DNA of 10,820 bases from Flavobacteriales bacterium UBA1995 (lineage in GTDB: Bacteria > Bacteroidota > Bacteroidia > Flavobacteriales_D > Sanyastnellaceae): the NCBI GenBank assembly GCA_002336475.1, contig DDCX01000107.1:1-10820 (forward strand), in the 5' to 3' direction. A program made the translations under genes and the position numbers. The notes below the pieces were generated by a model, which did not search any database, was not told where the DNA came from, and worked only from the letters and a program-made list of their open reading frames with translations. This document shows, piece after piece, positions 1 through 6,028 of this stretch (position 1 is the first letter of the stretch; each line of letters begins with the position of its first letter).

Positions 1-872
1 GGGTGCAGGAAACGCGTCAATGGTGCGGCGTCAGGTGAAGCGTCTTCTGCTGCATGGCGCAGCAAATCCTTGGAGTGCACATAACCGATGACATGGTCGA
101 TCGTACCCCTGTAGACAACCACCTTACTCAGGCCTGTATCGGTAAAACAGCGGTCCAAGTCTTCCATGGAGGCAGAGGCATCGAGGGCCACAATCTCATT
201 GCGGGGTACCAGACAGTCCCTGGCCTTGAGGTTGGAGAAGTCCATCGCATTCTGCAGGATTTGCAGCTCGTTGTCGAGGGAGGAATCGTCCTCGTCGACC
301 ATGCGCTCGTTCAGCCCGCGCACAAAGTCATCCAAATCGACAGCGCTCAGGCCGTCTTTTTGGTCTTCATTCGGCTGTTTTCCTAAAAACAGCCGGCTCA
401 GCGCGAGTACAACCATCGCCAAGGGCCACAAGATGTAAAACGCGAGCACGAGGGGAATCGAAAAGAACCGCAGCCATCGGTTGGGCGCTCCGTGAAAAAA
501 GCTCTTGGGCAAAAACTCAGCGGTCACCAAGACCACGAGGGTCGCAATGGCTGTTTGCGCGGCCAGCGCTGCCATGGGACTGCTGGCTGACTCCCAATCG
601 GCCACTCCAAACAGCGCATTTGCAATGAGTGCTCCAGATTCCAATCCGTAGATGACCAAGGCCAAGTTGTTGCCAACGAGCATGGCTGCGATGAAGCGCT
701 CTGGGTACCTCAGGAGGTGTTCGACCAAGCGGCCAGCCCAGCCTCCTTGATTTCGGTCGAGTTCAGCTTGGAGCCGGTTCGCCGATACGAAGGCGATCTC
801 CATGCCAGAAAAAAAGGCGGATGCCAGTAAGGCAGCTACGAGGACGAAGTAATGCGACGGGTCGGGGTCCAT
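1..872 (-). CDS. CorC/HlyC (CNNM) family membrane protein, 3' end cut by window
   Basis: The frame is open from an ATG at 872 to the window edge (290 codons, no stop), so the C-terminus is missing. An in-frame TGA two codons upstream makes the ATG the only sensible start. The N-terminal half is a DUF21/CNNM transmembrane domain: the motif SAFFSGMEIAFVSANR at about residues 18-33, a hydrophobic segment with MLVGNN, then a helix ending in TAEFLPKSFF and another around residues 147-165. After a charged linker comes the cytoplasmic part with CLVPRNEIVALD and VIGYVHSKDLL, which match the first CBS repeat of CorC-type proteins. The missing part should hold the second CBS repeat and the CorC_HlyC domain. 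Relatives take part in Mg2+/Co2+ transport or resistance, but the substrate here is unknown. It is a distant paralogue of the GldE module upstream in the same series. It lies 60 bp behind the 71-residue membrane protein gene, so co-transcription is likely. Confidence 0.88.
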   Translation of the reverse strand, partial: MDPDPSHYFVLVAALLASAFFSGMEIAFVSANRLQAELDRNQGGWAGRLVEHLLRYPERFIAAMLVGNNLALVIYGLESGALIANALFGVADWESASSPMAALAAQTAIATLVVLVTAEFLPKSFFHGAPNRWLRFFSIPLVLAFYILWPLAMVVLALSRLFLGKQPNEDQKDGLSAVDLDDFVRGLNERMVDEDDSSLDNELQILQNAMDFSNLKARDCLVPRNEIVALDASASMEDLDRCFTDTGLSKVVVYRGTIDHVIGYVHSKDLLRHAAEDASPDAAPLTRFLH

Positions 873-881
873 GTATCAGAC

Positions 882-903
882 AGGTCTTGCCAAGTTAAGA
901 CCT
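882..903 (-). promoter_or_regulatory. Short inverted repeat just upstream of the CorC-like start
   Basis: A perfect 7-bp inverted repeat (AGGTCTT / AAGACCT) with an 8-nt loop ends 9 nt before the ATG at 872. No T-tract follows, so it does not look like an intrinsic terminator. It could fold in the mRNA leader and affect translation of the downstream gene. No function is shown, and a 7-bp repeat can occur by chance. Confidence 0.3.
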
Positions 904-932
904 TGGGGCCTTTGGGCGAACTGGAGCGCCAT

Positions 933-1148
933 TTAGTCGGATGGAAGGTCATGCTCCGAATGCGCATAAATTTTCTTGCGCATGGCCCTGCGGGTCATGT
1001 ACCAAGCACCGGCGATTCCGGGAAATAGAAGCGAGGTTTTGCCGACTGCCCAGCCCTTGTCAAAGATGTGATATACAGCAACAAACAATGCGATGAGGGC
1101 AATCACACCCCACAGGCGTTCGGCGATAAGGTGAACTTTTTGATGCAT
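933..1148 (-). CDS. Small two-helix membrane protein of unknown function (71 aa)
   Basis: I do not recognise a named family. The 71-residue product has two hydrophobic segments (about residues 11-26 and 33-50). A short GWAVGK loop separates them, and a basic stretch (TRRAMRKK) follows the second helix. The tail is hydrophilic and acidic. By the positive-inside rule the tail is probably cytoplasmic. The ATG at 1148 overlaps the lptC stop in a TGATG arrangement, which suggests translational coupling; a GTG one codon upstream (1151) is an alternative. Position between lptC and a CorC-like gene suggests an envelope role, but this is only context. The coupled start and plausible membrane topology support a real gene. 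Confidence 0.7.
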   Translation of the reverse strand: MHQKVHLIAERLWGVIALIALFVAVYHIFDKGWAVGKTSLLFPGIAGAWYMTRRAMRKKIYAHSEHDLPSD

Positions 1149-1702
1149 CACGAAGTGCGGGTTGTGTCGACGAGAAAGGTACCGGTCGGCTCCAATATCT
1201 GATAGCGTTGGAAGCGCGCATCCGATTCCAAGCCACGGCCGTAAAGCGTGCCTTGAGGGGTCCTCACTTCTACAGGAGCTGTGGTGTGAACCCGGTCGCT
1301 GTCGGCGCTCCAGAACAGCAATTCCGTAAAGAGGGTGTCGCCTTCTGAACCCTTCAAGACCACATCCCCGTGCGCTTCAAGAAAGCGGGATTCCTCCTCA
1401 AATATGCCCCGATTGGCACCCAGCAATGCGTCGGTGTTGCCCGATGCGTCCAGTACTTCGAGGGTAAAACCTCCGGTGACCTCCCAAACGGGGGGCGCTT
1501 CGGAAGAACGGGTCATGTGCGCCGCACCCAAGCGGTGCGTCAATTTCCCATCGTCGCTGTACTCAAGCGCCGCGCCACTCAGGACCTGTGCCGGACCACC
1601 CAAAGTTTCGAAGTCGGCGACCGTCTCCAAGTCGTTTTTGCAGCTGGTGCTACAAAAGAGGAGCGCGAACAAAACAGGGTGCAGAGCGACACGAAAGCCC
1701 AT
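1148..1702 (-). CDS. lptC: LPS export protein LptC (LptC/YrbK family)
   Basis: LptC is the periplasmic bridge of the Lpt machine. It accepts lipopolysaccharide from the inner-membrane LptBFG transporter and passes it toward LptA. The 184-residue product begins with a hydrophobic signal (about residues 5-16) followed by Cys21 in STSCKNDLE. Bacteroidota LptC proteins often carry a lipoprotein-type signal ending in a Cys followed by a similar NDL stretch, but the lipobox here is weak (Ser at -3). The body is all-beta in character, with repeated short strands typical of the OstA/LptC fold: GANRGIFEEESRFLEAHGDV, then VEVRTPQGTLYGRGLESD, then a C-terminal ILEPTGTF. I chose the ATG at 1702 because it shares one base with the upstream TPR gene's TGA (TGATG) and starts directly at the signal. 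An ATG at 1738 would add 12 charged residues. The next gene overlaps its stop in the same way. Confidence 0.87.
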   Translation of the reverse strand: MGFRVALHPVLFALLFCSTSCKNDLETVADFETLGGPAQVLSGAALEYSDDGKLTHRLGAAHMTRSSEAPPVWEVTGGFTLEVLDASGNTDALLGANRGIFEEESRFLEAHGDVVLKGSEGDTLFTELLFWSADSDRVHTTAPVEVRTPQGTLYGRGLESDARFQRYQILEPTGTFLVDTTRTS

Positions 1703-3090
1703 CAGGGCTTCCGGGCCTTCGTGGTCTCTCCGATGCACTTGACCGTGATCTCCTTGCCTTCGTTGATGCCGTAGGTGAAGAGGTCGTCAATGGTGGGATA
1801 GGATTTTTTGACCTGAGAAATCTTGGTGTTGGCCTTGGAAGCCACAGTATTGTCCACCGTTTTGGCGCGCTGGTAGTAGTCCGCGGCCAACCAGTAAACC
1901 TCTCGTCCACCCAATGGGCTGTCAGTGCAAGAGCCGAACATCGAAGCGATGGCATCGCCGATCAGCAAGTAGGGCTCGCCGTTTCCGGGGTCAGCCTTGG
2001 CCGCTTGACGCGCATAACGCATACACTTGGTCACTTGCCCAGCATTCTTGGCAACCTGCCCTGCCTTCATCAAATTCCGAGCGCGCTTGGGGCAATCGGT
2101 GCACAATTCAACCGACTCCTCGAAATAGGGCAGGGCCCCTTTGTAGTCGCCCTTCTTGGACAGTTGGATGCCAATGGAGTATGCGGCATCCGCGTTTTTG
2201 TCTACTGCATAGACGGCTTCAGCCACAGGCAAGAAGATGTCGTTGTCGGTGCATCCTTTTTCGTTCAGCAGACGCAATGTCTTTTTCTTGATGTCGATGT
2301 CTTCAGGGGCAGCGTCCATCTTCTTGGTCAGCACAGGCACCATGTCTTCACAGTTGGCGACTTGCACAAAAATCTCATCCAGGTTCTTCTGGGTGGTCCC
2401 GTACTTGGCAGCGCCAGCGCTGTCTGCATCGGCCAATTCTCTTTGGCGTCCCGCTTCGATAAAGTCGCTCAGTCGCAAGTACTCTGTGAGCAAATCACCA
2501 ATGGCCACTTCCTTGGCTTCTGCGCCTTCAGACCCGTTCAAGGCCTCGACCAACAAACCATAGTATCCGTTCAGAACAGCTGCGTCCGCGCGGTCTTCGA
2601 GGCAGTCGATGGATTGTTCGAACATCGGGCGAGCCTCAGCGGCTGCGCGCTTGTTCAAACTGGTCCAGTCCATGGCTTTACGCGCCAGCACCTGACAGCC
2701 GTTATCGGGCTTCTTGGTGGTTGCAGGAAAATGCTCAATGCGCAAGTCGTAAAAGGTGAAAACACTGTCGCGCAACGCAATGGCACGCGCATTGTCTTTG
2801 GCCTTGATGGCGGCCTTCATTTGACGCTTCAACAGGTTGACGCCTTTGATGTACATGTTTTGGGACACCGTCGGAGGGCAGACATCACATGCTTGCCTCC
2901 AAAAAGGGTATGCGTCGTTGTAGTTCTTCTGCTTGTAGTAAGTCTCGTACAAGCTCAGGTTTTCCTTACAAGCAGATTGCTGCTCAGGGGTGTCACCATA
3001 CTTGCTGTCGTCTTGGCCCAGGGCTGCAGGGGCCAGAATCAGCAGGAAAACGGCAAAAAGGCTGCCGGTGAGGAGGATGTTCTTGGTCAT
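1702..3090 (-). CDS. Exported Cys-rich tetratricopeptide (TPR) protein
   Basis: The 462-residue product starts with a Sec signal peptide (MTKNILLTGSLFAVFLLILAP region, probable cleavage near ALGQ, residue 26), so it should act in the periplasm. The body is helical with TPR-like pairs, for example NYNDAYPFWRQAC near residue 55 and GDYKGALPYFEESVELC in the C-terminal half. By my count the mature part has 12 cysteines, including CDVC and CTDC pairs. It ends in a conserved-looking block (TIDDLFTYGINEGKEITVKC). Related Bacteroidota proteins are commonly found beside lptC and coaX, but I know of no established function; an envelope-assembly scaffold is an inference. The ATG at 3090 was chosen because it directly precedes the signal; a TTG at 3132 would add an unneeded extension. 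It sits 108 bp behind the barrel-protein gene and shares a base with lptC. Confidence 0.83.
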   Translation of the reverse strand: MTKNILLTGSLFAVFLLILAPAALGQDDSKYGDTPEQQSACKENLSLYETYYKQKNYNDAYPFWRQACDVCPPTVSQNMYIKGVNLLKRQMKAAIKAKDNARAIALRDSVFTFYDLRIEHFPATTKKPDNGCQVLARKAMDWTSLNKRAAAEARPMFEQSIDCLEDRADAAVLNGYYGLLVEALNGSEGAEAKEVAIGDLLTEYLRLSDFIEAGRQRELADADSAGAAKYGTTQKNLDEIFVQVANCEDMVPVLTKKMDAAPEDIDIKKKTLRLLNEKGCTDNDIFLPVAEAVYAVDKNADAAYSIGIQLSKKGDYKGALPYFEESVELCTDCPKRARNLMKAGQVAKNAGQVTKCMRYARQAAKADPGNGEPYLLIGDAIASMFGSCTDSPLGGREVYWLAADYYQRAKTVDNTVASKANTKISQVKKSYPTIDDLFTYGINEGKEITVKCIGETTKARKP

Positions 3091-3154
3091 CTGATGGACT
3101 TCTGCGTTCTGTACAATCAAGGACCGGGCCAAACTGTTAGCGCGGTTTTAAGGA

Positions 3155-3188
3155 CGGCTAAAATAGCCGAAGCCAGCATTGCCGGCTT
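3155..3188 (-). promoter_or_regulatory. Two tandem hairpins between barrel-protein and TPR genes
   Basis: In the minus-strand transcript a hairpin starts about 10 nt after the barrel-protein stop: 8 pairs including one G-U, loop AAU (3188-3170). A second follows directly: CGGCTA / TAGCCG with a 3-nt loop (3169-3155). The second is followed by TCCTTAAAA rather than a clear T-run, so strong intrinsic termination is doubtful. The pair may act as a partial terminator, an mRNA-stabilising 3' structure or a processing site that sets different levels for the genes on each side. The G-U pair makes the first hairpin better on the minus-strand RNA than on the plus strand. Confidence 0.45.
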
Positions 3189-3198
3189 GAGGTTGTAC

Positions 3199-4614
3199 TC
3201 AATCGTATCTGCGGGGAACCAGCCACTGGTTCTTAAAGAAGGGGTGAAGGGTAAAACCAAAGAGTGCACCAATGCCTCTTTCAAGAAGGGGACTGGCATC
3301 GCCAGCGGTCGTATTGGTCCAAGTAAAAGCGGCATTGATGCTCGATCCGGAGCGCGATCCTTGCATGGGTAGAGACCATCCGAGGCTCCAGCTTTGGGCC
3401 TCAATGGCGCCTTGATCGATCAGCATGTATCCACTCTGTTGGCGATATCCAACATTGTATGTCATGCGTTCGAATCCATTGCGTGCATCGTCCATAGAAC
3501 GGGGCGTAAAAGAGGCCCCCGCAGAAAACCCAATGTCATCCTGCCAGGAGACCCCGGGGTCAAGGGAGGCATTGGACACTGAAGACCAACGGCTTTGGCG
3601 CCATTCTACCCCTGCGCGCCAGCGCGCTCCTGACTTGCTGTTTAGCTCCCATTCGGCGCCAATGGACAGTTCCATCGGCAGGTCCAGTGTGAACGTTTCC
3701 TCTGTCGAATGCACCGAATCCACCTCAATGGGGCCCGTAGAAAGGGCTTGCCATGACGACCAGCGTGTAGACCGATTGGTGTTGTGATTTCTGCCCAAGC
3801 GTGCAATGGCACCAATGCGGAGCAAGGAACTGGAGACCAACTTTCGGTCTTTGTCAAATTGTGCTGTGATGAGCTGCTCCCGCACCATGCCTAAGGTGAA
3901 TCCAGCGCTTCTGTGGACTTCATCGGTCTGCACCCGGGTGTCGATAAAGATGGGGTTGGCAATGTCGACCGTCCGCGATCGGTTTAGGCCACCAAAAACC
4001 TGCTCGAACCTTCCGCCGATGGCGGTTCCACTGGTAATGATGCGCACGCTGTCTGAGATGGCGCCTTCGGCGTCAGTGAATGTGCGCCAGGTCTTTCCTT
4101 CCCAACGACGCGCCAAACCAGCATATGCCTCTGAAAGTCCTCCAGAGCCGAAATAGCGAATTTGGTATTGGTCGGTCACGCTGTTCTCCAAAACTTGACT
4201 GACGTTGTAGCCCGCCTGAGACCGCGGCTGAACACCAAAAGTGAAGGCGGTTTTGCCACCGGCACGCTTCAATGCAAAAGCCACTTGCGTCAAGCCTCCC
4301 AATTCTCCTTGGGTGGTAGAGTCGCCTTCCATGATGCGCTCAGATCGGACTTCGAGGCCACTTGAAAAAGTGGTGCGCGAAAGAAATGCCGCTGCGGCGG
4401 GATTCATGGTGTTGAGGTGGCTCCTGTCGGTCCAGGCAGCTCCCATTTGGCCCATCCCCAGTTGGGCAATCCCGGCTCCGGATTGCAATTTCCCCAAGCC
4501 AAATCTGGAATAAGGGGAGTACGTCGACTGTCCCCATGTCACGCCAGAAGTGCAGGCAAACAGGGCCAAAACAGCGGCAAGGGGCAGGGTACGGAAAGGG
4601 GGCAGTGGTGTCAT
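3199..4614 (-). CDS. Outer membrane beta-barrel protein (FadL/PorV-like, Bacteroidota)
   Basis: The 471-residue product has a signal peptide (MTPLPPFRTLPLAAVLALFA..., probable cleavage after about residue 28, TWGQ). It then reads STYSPYSRFGLGKLQSG, an opening typical of a Bacteroidota outer membrane protein family usually encoded beside coaX. A NPAAAAFL stretch near residue 70 resembles the N-P-A motif of FadL-type barrels. The rest is alternating hydrophobic/polar beta strands rich in Gly, Ser, Trp and Arg, and the C-terminus (KNQWLVPRRYD) is strand-like. It is probably an outer-membrane channel or porin-like barrel; the substrate cannot be read from sequence. The ATG at 4614 overlaps the coaX stop by four bases (ATGA) and is followed by the signal, which makes the longer frame from 4683 unlikely. 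Coupling to coaX appears to be by operon position rather than shared chemistry. Confidence 0.8.
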   Translation of the reverse strand: MTPLPPFRTLPLAAVLALFACTSGVTWGQSTYSPYSRFGLGKLQSGAGIAQLGMGQMGAAWTDRSHLNTMNPAAAAFLSRTTFSSGLEVRSERIMEGDSTTQGELGGLTQVAFALKRAGGKTAFTFGVQPRSQAGYNVSQVLENSVTDQYQIRYFGSGGLSEAYAGLARRWEGKTWRTFTDAEGAISDSVRIITSGTAIGGRFEQVFGGLNRSRTVDIANPIFIDTRVQTDEVHRSAGFTLGMVREQLITAQFDKDRKLVSSSLLRIGAIARLGRNHNTNRSTRWSSWQALSTGPIEVDSVHSTEETFTLDLPMELSIGAEWELNSKSGARWRAGVEWRQSRWSSVSNASLDPGVSWQDDIGFSAGASFTPRSMDDARNGFERMTYNVGYRQQSGYMLIDQGAIEAQSWSLGWSLPMQGSRSGSSINAAFTWTNTTAGDASPLLERGIGALFGFTLHPFFKNQWLVPRRYD

Positions 4615-5402
4615 GAGATTCGCTCGTTGAGCAGGGTAGCACATCCTTGGAGGACCAAATTTGGGTCTGCGAAAGTCTGCCATCCCCCTAAACCATCAAA
4701 ATGTCCAGCATCTCCGCCAGTGATGATGACCTGTGCACAGGGGTCAAGGATGTGGAATTCGGAAGCAATGGCTTCTGCAGATTTTTTTGTGGCAAAGGCA
4801 ATGCCAGCAGCCAAGGCTTCGACAGTGTTTGACCCCAGTGCACCGCCGGCTCCAGAGGCAGAAGGCCAAACTTGGTCTTCATCGGGAAGCAATGCCGGAA
4901 GTCCAGCCTGTTTCATGGCCGCCGCTTGCAGCTGAAGTCCGGGAAGAATGGCGCCGCCGCGCCAAATTCCTGGCGACAGCAAATCGATGGTAATGCAGGT
5001 GCCTGCATCGATGATGATGAAACTTCCTCCGGGGTCTCTGCGCTGACAAGCCACCGCTGCTGCAATGCGGTCGCTGCCGGGCTCGCCCGATGTGTATCCC
5101 ACCTCAAACCCGGGGTTCTGTAAAGGGTCAAGGGTGTTCCATGACAATTGGACATGGGGCAGGGCTTCGGTAAATAATCTCCGCCAATTGGGGCCTGCAA
5201 CAGGAGGGTCAGGCCGGTTCAGCACGTGAAGGCTGGCCCCTTTGCTCAACTCAGTCAGCCAAGGGGCTTGTTCCAACAGGGCATTGCGGCCCGAGGTTTC
5301 GCGCAACGTTTCCCAAGGCAAAATTTGGACAGACTCCAATCGGCCTCCTGTGGCTTGGCCAAATTTGAGCCGGGATCCACCGGGGTCGAGCACCAGATTC
5401 AC
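4611..5402 (-). CDS. coaX: Type III pantothenate kinase (CoaX)
   Basis: CoaX phosphorylates pantothenate with ATP, the first step of coenzyme A synthesis, in the cytoplasm. The 263-residue length fits the family. Motifs in order: an N-terminal DPGGSRLKFG (residues 6-15, normally DxGN[ST]xxK), PGSDRIAA (108-115, with the family's conserved Asp111), IDAGTCITID (131-140), GGAILPG (149-155), LGSNTVEALAAG and ITGGDA (about 227-232). The ASKHA-type phosphate-binding elements are thus present, but the usual Asn of the first motif is Gly. The start is GTG at 5402, which overlaps the upstream stop by four bases (GTGA) and begins MNLVLD like other CoaX proteins. A TTG two codons upstream is possible. 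The four-base overlap with the barrel protein at the other end suggests translational coupling. Confidence 0.93.
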   Translation of the reverse strand: MNLVLDPGGSRLKFGQATGGRLESVQILPWETLRETSGRNALLEQAPWLTELSKGASLHVLNRPDPPVAGPNWRRLFTEALPHVQLSWNTLDPLQNPGFEVGYTSGEPGSDRIAAAVACQRRDPGGSFIIIDAGTCITIDLLSPGIWRGGAILPGLQLQAAAMKQAGLPALLPDEDQVWPSASGAGGALGSNTVEALAAGIAFATKKSAEAIASEFHILDPCAQVIITGGDAGHFDGLGGWQTFADPNLVLQGCATLLNERIS

Positions 5403-6028
5403 GGCCAATTGAGGTTTGCCATGAGGTGTTCCACATCTGTGTTCAAGCGGGATGTGACGGGAGCCAAAGAGTCTCCGTTGGGCCGCACTTCAAAGTACAA
5501 GGCGCCGCGAAGGAATTGGTCTTGACCATCGGTGCACAGAAACTGCAAGGGACTGGCTGCGTTACCGGCGATGCGCCAAGTCATGGCCACCCCACCTTTT
5601 TCGTAATCGCGTTGGCGCACTTCAATGGCGTCGGCCTTGATTTCGTGCTCATAGGCGAGTTTAAAAGCGTCCTCCATCACGGGTTCTAGGGCCACTCCTC
5701 CGCCGTAGGTGCAATGGATCCTTGCATTGTAGCGCGGGTAAACGAGGTTAAACCAGCAACTGTCAGGGGCAAATTCTTGGACAGTTTCAACCTTGGCGGC
5801 ATTGGAAACCTCTAGCTGAAGGGGACATGCGAGCTCTAACGATCTAAAGGTCGTGTCGTGCATGGCAATCCGGTAATATCCTGCAGGACGGGGCACTGGT
5901 GGTGGAGCGCTGCAGCCGGACCCAAAAGACATGGTGGCAGCAAGAAGGGCAGTCGCAACGCCCATTCCACCTCCACGGGTTCCTGTTTGACCTGGTCCGG
6001 GATTGGGTGAGGCCCCCTGATTCATCAT
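5399..6028 (-). other. gldD: GldD lipoprotein module of the fused frame
   Basis: This segment matches GldD, a Bacteroidota lipoprotein needed for gliding motility and type IX secretion. It has a hydrophobic stretch MGVATALLAATMSFGSGC (446-463 of the fused frame), where Cys463 would be the lipidated residue although Gly at -3 makes the lipobox weak. Family landmarks follow: RPAGYYRIAM, CPLQLEV, CWFNLVYPRYNARIHCTYGG, KLAYEHEIKADAIE, and FLRGALYFEVRPNGDSLAP. It ends in LNWP with a stop overlapping the coaX GTG by four bases. If translated alone it would run 190-210 residues, the usual GldD size, so the module looks complete and not decayed. Confidence 0.85.

Noticed and set aside
3091..3132. TTG-initiated 14-residue extension of the TPR protein
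   Set aside because: The ATG at 3090 begins exactly at a normal signal peptide; the extension would put 14 residues ahead of it.
3119..3140. TAACAGTTTG on the minus strand as a promoter for the TPR gene
   Set aside because: The spacing between TA and TTTG is four bases instead of two, so it does not fit the consensus.
1588..3372. 594-codon open frame on the plus strand opposite the TPR protein and lptC start
   Set aside because: Its translation has no recognisable domain, signal or repeat and is Val/Gly/Leu/Gln-rich like an antisense shadow. The minus strand here encodes a TPR protein with signal peptide and coupled starts.
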